Below are positions 17,421 through 26,119 of a DNA stretch of 47,909 nucleotides, piece after piece (the stretch's first letter is position 1; the number at the start of each line of letters is the position of its first letter). The DNA comes from a virus. The stretch lies in the IMG/VR virus record IMGVR_UViG_3300028569_001805, positions 1-47,909 of that record. The stretch is one strand, 5' to 3'. A model generated the notes under the pieces. The model did no database searches. It was given only the letters and a program-made list of their open reading frames with translations, and was not told where the DNA came from. Made by a program: the position numbers and the translations under genes.

Positions 17421-19234
17421 TGAATACGCTATTAAACGAAGCCTCAAGCCAAGACCAACTTTTAAAGACGTTGGAAGATCTTACATTCTCCGAAATTTCC
17501 GGCAATTTAAAAGAACAATTGCAACTTGGAGAAAAATCTGATAATTTGAGTTATATAGGAAACTGTACAGATGACGAGGTGGTTGATCATATATTTGGTG
17601 ACGCTTCCGGTTTCGCCAACGCTGTTGAGGAATATGGTGATGATTTTGTGTTAGACGATTTGGTGGTAAAATATGATCCTAAAAAGGATATTCATAGTTT
17701 TTATTATAAAGAACAATTCGTAACTGAAAAGTTAAGCGCATCACAACCTGCATCCGCATGGATTCGAGATTTTATTGATAGTACAAATCCTAAATTTAAA
17801 GGTAAGACTAAAAAGGAGAGAATTTCAATGGCTCTTGGTGCATATTATGCTGCTCAAAAGAATGAAGCATGTGATGATTCATCACCGTTTAAAGCCAATG
17901 ATGATTCAATCGAGTATGATCCAGAACAATTGGCCGCAGGCATTAAAATTGAACTGGAACATACAGATGACGAAGAAATTGCGACAATTATAGCAAAACA
18001 TCACCTTGCTGAAGATCCAGAATATTATATCAAATTGGTATCATGTGTAGAAAAAGGTATTAAGGAAGCAAAAATTCCATCATACAAATATGATGTAGTT
18101 ATTGCTAAACTTAAAGATGGAATTTGGGATTCATCATATGATGTAAAAAGAGGAAAACATCTTGAAGTTACTGACAACAATACCAAAAAGACTATGACAA
18201 TTTTTGTCGAAGAATACGGTGCGGGATTTGAAGGAACTGACAAGTTAAGAAAAAAATATATAAAAGACACACCAGGACAAAGAATAGTAAAACATATGGA
18301 TAAAACTAATACAGAATCGGAAGAAGCAAAAACTTTTGTTTCAAAAGGAATTTACACGCTTGACGGTAAAAAAAATGACGGCGCAAGATCAAGCAAACTG
18401 TTTCTTCAAGCATTGGATGCCGATGGTTTTCTTCATGATCTTTCTTGGAAAGAATGGTCTGAATCCGATTTGGAGGATACATCATCCGATAGCGCTAAAA
18501 AACAATTTATCGACCGTTTGACAAAACAAATTAAGATGTTTAACAAAAGAATTGATCTTAATACTTGGCTTAAAGGTGGGAACAGAAGTTTCATTGATAC
18601 AGTAAATTATATCTTTAAACTTGATCCTAATATTAAATATTCCAAAGCTGCAGGATTAAAAGAAGATGCTGTGCAAGAAGCCATTGATATTAATAATTAT
18701 ATGGCAACTTCCGAAAAATCACAATTTGGTGGATATAGACCAAAGGTTGTCAACAAGAGTGGCAAAGTGTTGTATCTTGGACAAGCATCTTATAACACTC
18801 CATTTGAGGCAAAAGATCATGCCGAAGATTATTTAAAACAATACGCTAAGGGAATCAGTGAACCAAGAGTACCAATCAAAGGTACATATGGTCTTAAGGA
18901 AGAAAAAGAACATTATGATTCATGGATTATCAAACCGCGTGATGGTGGTCAACAAGTAAAAGTCAAAGCACCTGATGAAACGAGTGCAATTGAAATCGCC
19001 TTAGGTCGTAAACCATCGCAAAATGAAATTGATTTTTTCAACTTTCATTACATTTTAATTCAAGAAAAAACAAATGTGGCAACGTTGCGCCATATGAAAA
19101 TTGTTGAACTTGCAACAAAATGCACCGATTCAAATTTGGTGGAAGCATTTGTTGAACAGCAATACAAACCGCAAACTTCTGCATTGGAAATTAAGGAATC
19201 TTTCCGTTCTTTTGTTGCCAATAAAAAAAGCTAA
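17420..19234 (+). CDS. Large modular late protein with DUF5661-like domain
   Basis: A 604-aa protein starting MNTLLNEASS (possible cut after L-N-E). Modules seen: residues about 112-150, ASAWIRDFIDS...KKERISMALGAYYAA, a motif that recurs in phage capsid-associated proteins; residues about 170-220, AAGIKIELEHTDDEEIATIIAKHHLAEDPEYY, which fits DUF5661; and a C-terminal part with YGLKEEKEHYDSW. These are domain types I associate with internal or scaffold-related phage proteins. No enzymatic motif. Probably a virion-internal protein. Confidence 0.6.
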   Translation: MNTLLNEASSQDQLLKTLEDLTFSEISGNLKEQLQLGEKSDNLSYIGNCTDDEVVDHIFGDASGFANAVEEYGDDFVLDDLVVKYDPKKDIHSFYYKEQFVTEKLSASQPASAWIRDFIDSTNPKFKGKTKKERISMALGAYYAAQKNEACDDSSPFKANDDSIEYDPEQLAAGIKIELEHTDDEEIATIIAKHHLAEDPEYYIKLVSCVEKGIKEAKIPSYKYDVVIAKLKDGIWDSSYDVKRGKHLEVTDNNTKKTMTIFVEEYGAGFEGTDKLRKKYIKDTPGQRIVKHMDKTNTESEEAKTFVSKGIYTLDGKKNDGARSSKLFLQALDADGFLHDLSWKEWSESDLEDTSSDSAKKQFIDRLTKQIKMFNKRIDLNTWLKGGNRSFIDTVNYIFKLDPNIKYSKAAGLKEDAVQEAIDINNYMATSEKSQFGGYRPKVVNKSGKVLYLGQASYNTPFEAKDHAEDYLKQYAKGISEPRVPIKGTYGLKEEKEHYDSWIIKPRDGGQQVKVKAPDETSAIEIALGRKPSQNEIDFFNFHYILIQEKTNVATLRHMKIVELATKCTDSNLVEAFVEQQYKPQTSALEIKESFRSFVANKKS

Positions 19235-19237
19235 CAT

Positions 19238-19537
19238 ATGAAAACACTCGCAACCATTCGTTCCGGAACACAACCGACGGTAATATCAAAAACAAAAGAA
19301 TCCAATATTCCTAAACTTGAGGACGAGGAACTTGATGCCATTGATGATGCACTTGGTTTGTCATTAATGTATCTTAGTGATGGTATCGAAAGCATCGACG
19401 GTTTGTATCAAATTGTTTCAAGTTTGGACTCAACAGATGAGGAAACAAGACAAACGGTTGCAGATTTATATGATACCATCAAAACTGCATCAGCGACTAT
19501 TCAATCCAAATATTCGATTCAAACACCAATAGAATAA
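19238..19537 (+). CDS. Hypothetical protein (99 aa)
   Basis: A 99-aa acidic helical protein (LEDEELDAIDDALGLSL) starting 3 bases after the preceding stop. No family recognised. Its operon position suggests a late protein. Confidence 0.6.
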   Translation: MKTLATIRSGTQPTVISKTKESNIPKLEDEELDAIDDALGLSLMYLSDGIESIDGLYQIVSSLDSTDEETRQTVADLYDTIKTASATIQSKYSIQTPIE

Positions 19538-19538
19538 T

Positions 19539-20348
19539 ATGTCCACTTTTAATAAAACTTTTAATAAAATCGACTTGGTAAAAAAAGCTCAAATGCTTCT
19601 TGAGCTTAAAGTTGATGGACAAGACGGTCTCATTACTTGGTCGGCTATTATTTCCAAATTGGAAAGCTTAAACGGGAAAGAAATATTTGTTGAGGAAATA
19701 AAGGAAACTTTGCAACCTAATCTTAAAATTGGTATTTCCGATAAAGCATATGATCTTATATTAAAATATGAAGTTGGTGGAGGAGCAAACTATTACAATA
19801 AAGCATTAAAACATCCTACATATCCTGGTGGACAAAGTGGTGTTACAATTGGAATAGGTTACGATCTTGGGTACAATACAGCAGCGCAATTTAAAAAGGA
19901 TTGGTATGAACATCTTGATGCGAATTCATATAACTCGTTGTTGAGCACAATTGGTAAAAAAGGTAAGGCCGCAAAAAGTTGCATTTCGCGTGTAAAAAAT
20001 ATTAGTGTTTCTTGGGAAGCAGCTGAAAGCGTGTTTATAAGCGATACGTTACCAAGATTTATAAGTGAAACAAAAAGAGCGTTTCCAGGAAGCGATGCTT
20101 TGCACCCTGATGCTTTTGGCGCTCTTGTATCACTTGTTTTTAATAGAGGCGGAAGTGTTGTAGGTGCTTCCCGCGTGGAAATGAATAATATTAGAAAAGC
20201 AATTGGCGGTGAGATTAAAACGTTAAACCTTTACAATTATATTGCGGGACAAATTGTCGCAATGAAACGCTTATGGGTTGGTAAAGGACTTGATGGACTT
20301 TTAACACGTCGTGATGAGGAAGCAAAACTTGTAAAATTTTGTGCGTAA
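19539..20348 (+). CDS. Phage lysozyme-like peptidoglycan hydrolase (GH24 type)
   Basis: A 269-aa protein. Residues 14-50 resemble a small peptidoglycan-binding repeat (KAQMLLELKVDGQDGL). The catalytic part starts near 70: LKYEVGGGANYY contains the glutamate, GVTIGIGYDLGY the conserved turn, and FGALVSLVFNRGG plus RRDEEAKL complete the GH24 pattern. It cleaves the glycan backbone of peptidoglycan. No signal peptide, so it either needs a holin or acts from the virion; its place among capsid-targeted late genes allows either. Confidence 0.8.
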   Translation: MSTFNKTFNKIDLVKKAQMLLELKVDGQDGLITWSAIISKLESLNGKEIFVEEIKETLQPNLKIGISDKAYDLILKYEVGGGANYYNKALKHPTYPGGQSGVTIGIGYDLGYNTAAQFKKDWYEHLDANSYNSLLSTIGKKGKAAKSCISRVKNISVSWEAAESVFISDTLPRFISETKRAFPGSDALHPDAFGALVSLVFNRGGSVVGASRVEMNNIRKAIGGEIKTLNLYNYIAGQIVAMKRLWVGKGLDGLLTRRDEEAKLVKFCA

Positions 20349-20851
20349 TTAGTGAAGGTGGTCATAACCCTGAGTCGTTAACATATTGTCAAGCATCATC
20401 GGCTTCGGTATTTGTTACTCGTCAAACTAATGGAACTAATGCTGACCGCGGAAAATTCTTTAATACAGTATCTATTAGTTTAGCGTCCACTAAGCTTGAT
20501 GGTATAATTATTCCTACTGAAGTTTCAATTGTAATTGAACAAAATAAAAAATATCAATGGGCACTAATAAAAAATGCAACCTTTGCGACCACTCCTACAT
20601 GGACCGTTCACCCAGATTGCGCAAGCACTGAATTCACGATAAGCGATTCGATTATGACTGGTGGAACCATAGTAAAATCTGGATTTATTACAAATGCAAG
20701 TGAATCCATAACACTCAACGATTTGGGAAGTCAATTTTTACAGTTGGGCCGAACTCAAGCTGGCGTTTCTGATGTTTATACATTAGCGATTGCCGCAGAT
20801 TCAGTTAATTCTACATTCAATACAATATTAAGTTGGTATCAAATAGTATGA
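20339..20851 (+). pseudogene. Remnant of a larger virion-type protein (C-terminal part)
   Basis: The frame is open from 20318 to 20851 but contains no ATG or GTG start; TTG 20339 lies inside the end of the lysozyme gene. The product (170 aa) is beta-rich with FLQLGRTQAGVSDVYTLAIAAD...ILSWYQIV, a pattern like the C-terminal end of phage fibre or neck proteins. The missing start and overlap suggest a 5'-truncated gene, or a lost fusion with the lysozyme. Translation from TTG or by frameshift cannot be excluded. Confidence 0.5.
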
Positions 20852-21165
20852 TTAAATCATTTTTAAACTTTATATCCGAAGCAGAATATCAAGGTCGCAA
20901 AGTAGAACTTGATAACCCTTTTAGATCGAGTGACGAAAAACATAAGTTTTATGTTTATGTTCGCAATGAAAAAGGTAATGTAATTAAACTTGGGTTTGGT
21001 GATCCAAGTACAGACATTAAAAGAGATAATCCACAACGCCTAAAAAGTTTTAGAGCAAGGCATCATTGTGATACCGATCCAGGTCCAAAATGGAAAGCTC
21101 GTTATTGGAGTTGTAAGTTTTGGGAAAAAGGAAAAAGTGTTACTGATCTATTGGCTGATAAATAA
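20848..21165 (+). CDS. Small capsid-targeted protein with RARH...CD...WKARYWSC motif
   Basis: A 105-aa protein starting MIKSFLNFISEAEYQG, a CTS-like peptide with a cut site after ISE. The rest matches a module widespread in T4-like phages: VELDNPFR, KFYVYVRNEKGNVIKLGFGD, then RARHHCDTDPGPKWKARYW with two cysteines and histidines that could bind metal. Coupled to the previous frame by ATGA. Its role is unknown; association with the prohead is inferred from the N-terminus. Confidence 0.7.
   Translation: MIKSFLNFISEAEYQGRKVELDNPFRSSDEKHKFYVYVRNEKGNVIKLGFGDPSTDIKRDNPQRLKSFRARHHCDTDPGPKWKARYWSCKFWEKGKSVTDLLADK
21157..21164 (+). promoter_or_regulatory. Late-promoter-like GATAAATA
   Basis: NATAAATA variant overlapping the stop of the preceding gene, 12 bases before ATG 21177. 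May be chance. Confidence 0.3.
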
Positions 21166-21176
21166 CTTTATAGGTT

Positions 21177-21548
21177 ATGCAAAGCTCAAATTTAGAACTT
21201 AATGATAAGAATTTCAACATATATGCCGCAAGGCATTACAACAATCCAAACTGTTTGGATTTAAATGATTTTTATTGTGACGTTGATCGTTTTAAGTATC
21301 TAAAAAAACTATTAAATAAGTATAGTAAAAGAAAAATACTACAAGAAAGACTTATTTTAAATCATCTGATTATTATTTATAATGTTTTTACAATTTCATC
21401 GGCGACACAAATGTGTTTCTATAAACTGAATGAGGAACATTGGCCCGCGCTAAAAACCTTTTTACTATATTTAAATTATATTCATCCAGACGACTACTCG
21501 AATATACCAAGCGATCTTTACATTACTAAAAAACTTCAAAATCTTTAA
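21177..21548 (+). CDS. Conserved T4-like phage protein (123 aa)
   Basis: A 123-aa protein with FNIYAARHYNNPNC, DVDRFKYLKKLLNKY and LQERLILNHLIIIYNVF. This pattern is familiar from small conserved proteins of cyanophage-type T4-like genomes, where function is unknown. It is next to another conserved unknown gene, as is usual in those genomes. Confidence 0.7.
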   Translation: MQSSNLELNDKNFNIYAARHYNNPNCLDLNDFYCDVDRFKYLKKLLNKYSKRKILQERLILNHLIIIYNVFTISSATQMCFYKLNEEHWPALKTFLLYLNYIHPDDYSNIPSDLYITKKLQNL

Positions 21549-21550
21549 TT

Positions 21551-22138
21551 ATGGGCCTACTTTCCAGAACAGCTGATACAATTTATGCCTTACGTTTTTT
21601 ACGTTTGTTGACTACTCGTTGGACCAGCACAGGAGCATATAAATTGGGACTTATTGATAAGGATGGCAAACACATTCGCAGCCCACAAAACAGTGTTGAG
21701 CGTAGTAAGTATAATATTTTTCACAGATTGGTCTTTAACATTAAAAGACTCTTAAATAAAATTCCTTTTGGTAAATCCACAATTGCATCATATCTTACAG
21801 CATTATATTTGATTAAGGAGCATACTGGAATTTCTGATAAAAAGCTTATTGCAATAATGGAAAAGGCGACAGGTGTTGCTTTGGACATTTCAACTCTTAA
21901 TGAATGCACTTGGCATATTACCGAAGATCAAAAACTTAAAAACGGTCGATATGTTTTAAACCGACCCGTTGCATTAAAAGCAACTGGTCACGTGTTGGCG
22001 CTAAGTCAAACAAATGTAATAGTGGAAAATGAAACACCGCCTGTTGGACAAATTTTCGGTGTTAATGTTTACAAGGTGCATCATTGTAAAACACAGCAAC
22101 CGATATATATTACACAACAGGATATTACAAGACAATGA
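21551..22138 (+). CDS. Conserved T4-like phage protein (195 aa)
   Basis: A 195-aa protein. The N-terminus MGLLSRTADTIYALRF, a LVFNIKRLLNKIPFGKST segment and a TALYLIKEHTG helix match a conserved protein of T4-like marine phages whose function is unknown. It starts two bases after the previous stop and overlaps the next ATG. Confidence 0.7.
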   Translation: MGLLSRTADTIYALRFLRLLTTRWTSTGAYKLGLIDKDGKHIRSPQNSVERSKYNIFHRLVFNIKRLLNKIPFGKSTIASYLTALYLIKEHTGISDKKLIAIMEKATGVALDISTLNECTWHITEDQKLKNGRYVLNRPVALKATGHVLALSQTNVIVENETPPVGQIFGVNVYKVHHCKTQQPIYITQQDITRQ

Positions 22139-22479
22139 ATAAACAAAAAAAGGAAGATGTTTCGGTTGGAAGCGGCGCGGTGTCAATGCCTTCATTTCCA
22201 ATAGGAATGAAAAGAAAAGATGTTGATGGCAAAACGCCAACACCAAGTGATGTTATTGCCAAAAGACAAACATGGAAAATGTTTGAAGTAACAAATGAAA
22301 CTTTTGTTAAATTTAAACAGGGAAGTTCGGTGTTTGAAAAATGGAGCACTTATTTAAATTTGGAAGATGATTCCGAAAAAGGCGTTTATGATTATGCAAA
22401 AAAACATAAGACACATACAATTGTTCTTAAAAATGGTCTTAATGGATCATTAAAAAGCATAAGCCGAGGAAAAGAATAA
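22135..22479 (+). CDS. Conserved T4-like phage protein (114 aa)
   Basis: A 114-aa basic protein (MPSFPIGMKRKDVDG; RQTWKMFEV) coupled to the previous gene by ATGA. It is the last gene before the hairpin at 22480 and the nrd promoter. No function recognised. Confidence 0.65.
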   Translation: MNKQKKEDVSVGSGAVSMPSFPIGMKRKDVDGKTPTPSDVIAKRQTWKMFEVTNETFVKFKQGSSVFEKWSTYLNLEDDSEKGVYDYAKKHKTHTIVLKNGLNGSLKSISRGKE

Positions 22480-22504
22480 AATGTAAACACTTTATGTTTA
22501 CATT
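22480..22504 (+). promoter_or_regulatory. Perfect inverted repeat overlapping the nrd promoter -35
   Basis: AATGTAAACA and TGTTTACATT form a perfect 10-bp inverted repeat around CTTTA, with the TTTACA -35 hexamer in its right arm. It could be a transcription terminator for the upstream genes or an operator controlling nrdB-nrdA. Confidence 0.6.
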
Positions 22505-22524
22505 TCTCCATTTTAATGTATAAT
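22497..22524 (+). promoter_or_regulatory. Sigma70-type promoter for nrdB-nrdA
   Basis: TTTACA (22497-22502), 16 bases, TATAAT (22519-22524). A short leader with AAGGGAAA precedes ATG 22543. Confidence 0.8.
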
Positions 22525-22542
22525 CATTAAGGGAAACCTAAT

Positions 22543-23571
22543 ATGTCACAAAGTGGCTTATTTTTTACAAATTTAACAATGAATACTATTACCGACACAA
22601 CAATATTTGACGAACAGATTTCGCGCAAACCAAACCATTATCCATGGACAGAAAATTTCATTGAGGCGATGCACAATGGATTCTGGACTGATAAAGAATT
22701 TAGTTTTAAAAGCGATGTTCATGATTTTAAAACTATTCTTACAGAACAGGAAAGAAATATTATTATTCGCACACTAAGTGCGATCGGTCAAATTGAAGTT
22801 TCGGTTAAAAGTTTTTGGGCCAAATTGGGTGATAATCTTCCTCACCCATCGTTACAAGATCTTGGCTATGTTATGGCCAATACGGAGGTTATTCATAACA
22901 ATGCATATGAGCGGTTGCTTACCGTGCTTGGTCTTGAAGATGTATTTGAGGAAAATCTTAAATTGGATTGGATTCAAGGGCGTGTTAATTATCTTAAAAA
23001 ATACACTCATAGGTTTTATAAAGATAGCAAAAAACAATATTTATATGCGCTTATACTGTTTACATTGTTTGTTGAAAATGTTTCCTTGTTCAGCCAATTT
23101 TATATTATCAATTGGTTTGCCACACATAAAAATGTTCTTAAAGATACCGATCAGCAAGTAAAATATACGCGCAATGAAGAAAATATTCATGCACTTGTAG
23201 GCATTCAAATTATTAAAACAATCCGTCAAGAATGTCCCGAATTATTTGATGCCGAACTTGAAGCTAAAATTACAGGACAAGCACTTGAAGCATACAAAGC
23301 TGAATCCAAAATTGTTGATTGGATGATTAACGGCATTGACGAGCCTGGATTGAATGCAAACATTCTCAAGGAATTTATTAAAAGTCGTATCAACGAAAGC
23401 ATGACGCAAATTGGGTTTGCCAAACCTTTTGAACTTGATCAAACACTACTTGATGCAACAATTTGGTTTGATGAACAATTGCACGGCAATAATATGACCG
23501 ATTTCTTTTTTTCAAGACCGACAGAATATTCTAAAAAGAATCAAAGTTTTGGTGAAGATGATCTTTTCTAA
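22543..23571 (+). CDS. nrdB: Ribonucleotide reductase small subunit (NrdB, R2)
   Basis: A 342-aa R2 protein that makes the radical used by NrdA. Diiron-ligand segments are visible: AIGQIEVSVKSF (first Glu), NTEVIHNNAYE (E-x2-H), LFVENVSLFSQF (Glu) and RNEENIHALVG (E-x2-H). The C-terminal tail ends SFGEDDLF and should dock into NrdA. ATG 22543 suits the promoter and leader; ATG 22579 is an alternative that would shorten it by 12 residues. With NrdA it converts ribonucleotides to deoxyribonucleotides for phage DNA synthesis. Confidence 0.94.
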   Translation: MSQSGLFFTNLTMNTITDTTIFDEQISRKPNHYPWTENFIEAMHNGFWTDKEFSFKSDVHDFKTILTEQERNIIIRTLSAIGQIEVSVKSFWAKLGDNLPHPSLQDLGYVMANTEVIHNNAYERLLTVLGLEDVFEENLKLDWIQGRVNYLKKYTHRFYKDSKKQYLYALILFTLFVENVSLFSQFYIINWFATHKNVLKDTDQQVKYTRNEENIHALVGIQIIKTIRQECPELFDAELEAKITGQALEAYKAESKIVDWMINGIDEPGLNANILKEFIKSRINESMTQIGFAKPFELDQTLLDATIWFDEQLHGNNMTDFFFSRPTEYSKKNQSFGEDDLF

Positions 23572-23591
23572 AGGATACATACATTTACATT

Positions 23592-25244
23592 ATGGAAAAA
23601 CAAAAAATATATTGGTTAAATTCTGACAGTCGCAAATTCCTAGAAAGAGGATATTTGCTTGAAGGTGAAACACCTGAAAGTCGGATGCGTGATATTGCAG
23701 ATGGAGCTGAAAAGCTTTTAGGAATATCAGGTTTTGCGGATAAGTTTGAACGCTATTTGCACGCAGGTTATTATTCATTAAGCAGTCCTATTTGGAGCAA
23801 CTTTGCTCGTGAAAGAGGATTACCTATCAGTTGTTTTGGATCATACATTCCTGATACAATGGAAGGTATTTTTGGCAAATTAAGCGAAGTGGCCATGATG
23901 ACAAAAGGCGGTGGCGGAACAAGTGGTTATTTTGGAAACATACGATCAAGAGGTAGCGTTATTAGTAGCGGTGGCACAAGCACAGGTGCAGTTCATTTTA
24001 TGGAACTGTATGACAAAACAATGAATGTTGTATCTCAAGGTAATGTCCGCCGTGGAAGTTTTGCCGCTTATTTGCCAATTGATCATGGTGACATTGAAGA
24101 ATTTCTCCAAATTAAAGGTGATGGCAATAGCATTCAAGACATGAGTATTGGTATTACTGTATCTGATGAATGGATGAGCAGCATGATTGAAGGTGACAAA
24201 CACAAAAGAAAAATTTGGGGTCTTGTTATTAAAAAGCGCTTTGAAAGCGGATATCCTTATTTGTTATTCAGTGATAATGCAAACAACGCTGCGCCTCAGG
24301 TATACAAAGACAAAGGAATGAAAATTAATAATTCAAATCTTTGCAACGAAATTTATTTGTCCAATGGACCTGATGAAAGCTTTGTTTGTAACCTTTCATC
24401 GCTTAACCTTGAACGCTGGGATGAACTTAAAGATACAGATGCGATTGAAACACTCGTCTATTTTCTTGATGCCGTAATGACGGAATTTATTGATAAAACC
24501 AAAGATGTGGCTTATATGGAAGCGCCAAGAAAGTTTGCCATGCATCAACGTGCTCTTGGTGTTGGTGTTCTTGGTTATCATACATATCTTCAAAGCAAAG
24601 GTATTCCGTTTGAAGGCATGGATGCGCAAACTGAAAACATTACAATCTTTAAAACAATACGCGAAAAATGCGATGCTGCAAGTGTCAAATTGGCCAAACT
24701 TTTTGGAACACCACCATTGCTAAAAGGTTATGGCCGCCGAAACACTACAACAATGGCAGTGGCTCCTACAACAAGCAGCAGCTTTATTCTTGGTCAAGTC
24801 AGCCCTTCGATTGAGCCATTAAACAGTAATTACTTTGTTAAGGATTTGGCCAAAGGAAAATTTACCTATAAGAATCCAGAACTATTAAAACTGCTAAAAT
24901 CCAAGGATCTTAATAATACCGAAACATGGAAAGATATTCTTATTCATGGTGGAAGTGTTCAACATCTCTCATCATTGTCAAATGAAGAAAAAGCTGTATT
25001 TAAAACCTTTGGTGAAATAAGTCAAAAGGAAATAATTATTCAAGCGGCGCAACGGCAAAAATATATTGACCAAGGGCAGTCATTAAATCTTATGATTGCA
25101 CCAAAGGCCAAACCTAAGGAAGTAAACGAACTTATGATTTTTGCTTGGGAACTTAAAGTAAAAGGATTGTACTATCAACGCAGCGCAAACCCATCTCAAG
25201 AATTGGCACGATCAATCACAACTTGCACAACATGTGAAGCATAA
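23592..25244 (+). CDS. nrdA: Ribonucleotide reductase large subunit (NrdA, R1)
   Basis: A 550-aa class I R1, short because the N-terminal ATP-cone regulatory domain is absent. Active-site features: PISCFGS (first redox Cys), SNLCNEIYL (N-x-C-x-E with radical Cys and Glu), FVCNLSSLNL (second redox Cys), and a C-terminal TTCTTCEA pair that would re-reduce the active site. Without an ATP cone it is probably insensitive to overall dATP shut-off, common in phage enzymes. Twenty bases separate it from nrdB. Confidence 0.95.
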   Translation: MEKQKIYWLNSDSRKFLERGYLLEGETPESRMRDIADGAEKLLGISGFADKFERYLHAGYYSLSSPIWSNFARERGLPISCFGSYIPDTMEGIFGKLSEVAMMTKGGGGTSGYFGNIRSRGSVISSGGTSTGAVHFMELYDKTMNVVSQGNVRRGSFAAYLPIDHGDIEEFLQIKGDGNSIQDMSIGITVSDEWMSSMIEGDKHKRKIWGLVIKKRFESGYPYLLFSDNANNAAPQVYKDKGMKINNSNLCNEIYLSNGPDESFVCNLSSLNLERWDELKDTDAIETLVYFLDAVMTEFIDKTKDVAYMEAPRKFAMHQRALGVGVLGYHTYLQSKGIPFEGMDAQTENITIFKTIREKCDAASVKLAKLFGTPPLLKGYGRRNTTTMAVAPTTSSSFILGQVSPSIEPLNSNYFVKDLAKGKFTYKNPELLKLLKSKDLNNTETWKDILIHGGSVQHLSSLSNEEKAVFKTFGEISQKEIIIQAAQRQKYIDQGQSLNLMIAPKAKPKEVNELMIFAWELKVKGLYYQRSANPSQELARSITTCTTCEA

Positions 25245-25426
25245 TGAACAAAAAAACTCCATCCGATGACCTTGGCCCATTTTGGTATGCAATTGCATCA
25301 CTATTTAGCGTCCCTCTATTAATAATCATACTATTAATGTTGTGCGTGATATTTTTATGTGTATGGCCAATCATTCCAATAATAGCATATTACCAACGTA
25401 AAGAAGAATTAAAAAACAATGATTGA
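25244..25426 (+). CDS. Small membrane protein (60 aa)
   Basis: A 60-aa protein with one long hydrophobic stretch of about 35 residues (FSVPLLIIILLMLCVIF then PIIPIIAYY) and a charged C-terminus, probably one or two membrane helices. It shares one base with the nrdA stop and overlaps the next gene. No family recognised. Confidence 0.6.
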   Translation: MNKKTPSDDLGPFWYAIASLFSVPLLIIILLMLCVIFLCVWPIIPIIAYYQRKEELKNND

Positions 25427-25613
25427 ATCCAACAAATGCTCCAAATGTAAATATGCGTATGAACTTACCTGGGATGACGAAGGTGACAAATACTATAATA
25501 ATTATGATGAAGAAGATGATGATCCGAATGAGGAACTTTATCCCGAATATTGCCCGTTCTGCGGTTTACATAAAAATTATTGTGATGAAGAAGATGCATC
25601 CGATATATTTTAA
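25419..25613 (+). CDS. Small zinc-ribbon protein (64 aa)
   Basis: A 64-aa acidic protein with two cysteine pairs, CSKC at the start and YCPFCG later, plus a further Cys, indicating a zinc ribbon. The middle is very acidic (DEEDDDPNEEL). Role unknown. Confidence 0.65.
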   Translation: MIESNKCSKCKYAYELTWDDEGDKYYNNYDEEDDDPNEELYPEYCPFCGLHKNYCDEEDASDIF

Positions 25614-25623
25614 TATATAAACT

Positions 25624-26064
25624 ATGGGTTCATGGTACTACAAAGAAAAAGAATTTACGGACGAAATTGCTCAAGCAGAAATTGATGCTGGTGCCGTAGG
25701 TTTTGTTTATTGTATTACCGACAGTCTTAACGGTAAAAAATATATTGGTAAGAAAACACTGATAGGTAAAAGACGTTTGGCTCCATTAAAAGGGAAAACC
25801 AAAAAACGAACTAAAATTGTTCATAGTGATTGGCAAAAATATTATGGATCAAGTGAAATTGTAAAAGCTCTGGTTCAGGAAAGACCACATGATTTTCAAA
25901 GAGAAGTCTTAACAATATGCCATTCCAAAGGTGAATTAAACTATGAAGAAGCACGTCTTCAGTTTCAACTTGAGGTGCTGCTAAGTGATGACTATTATAA
26001 CAACTTTATTGGGACCAAGATACACTCCAACCACGTCAAATCTTTGTGGAAAAAAAGTTCATAA
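25624..26064 (+). CDS. GIY-YIG-type endonuclease
   Basis: A 146-aa protein. GFVYCITDSLNGKKYIGKK (residues 25-43) carries the two halves of the GIY-YIG motif in variant form, followed by a basic stretch (KGKTKKRTK), a WQKYYGSS segment and a glutamate near 107 (ELNYEEARLQF). Phage relatives are homing or Seg-type nucleases that make site-specific breaks. It sits between the nrd genes and RNase H, a common place for such nucleases. Confidence 0.8.
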   Translation: MGSWYYKEKEFTDEIAQAEIDAGAVGFVYCITDSLNGKKYIGKKTLIGKRRLAPLKGKTKKRTKIVHSDWQKYYGSSEIVKALVQERPHDFQREVLTICHSKGELNYEEARLQFQLEVLLSDDYYNNFIGTKIHSNHVKSLWKKSS

Positions 26065-26069
26065 TTTTG

Positions 26070-26098
26070 TTTACAGTTCAGTAAAAGTTTGGTACAAT
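26070..26098 (+). promoter_or_regulatory. Sigma70-type promoter for RNase H
   Basis: TTTACA (26070-26075), 17 bases, TACAAT (26093-26098), with ATG 26120 about 15 bases past the predicted start. Confidence 0.78.
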
Positions 26099-26119
26099 AT
26101 ATCTTCAAACAACAAATAT

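Noticed and set aside
20318-20348. Programmed -1 frameshift from lysozyme into the next frame
   Set aside because: The AAAATTTT stretch does not give an X-XXY-YYZ heptamer in the lysozyme frame; a truncated gene is simpler.
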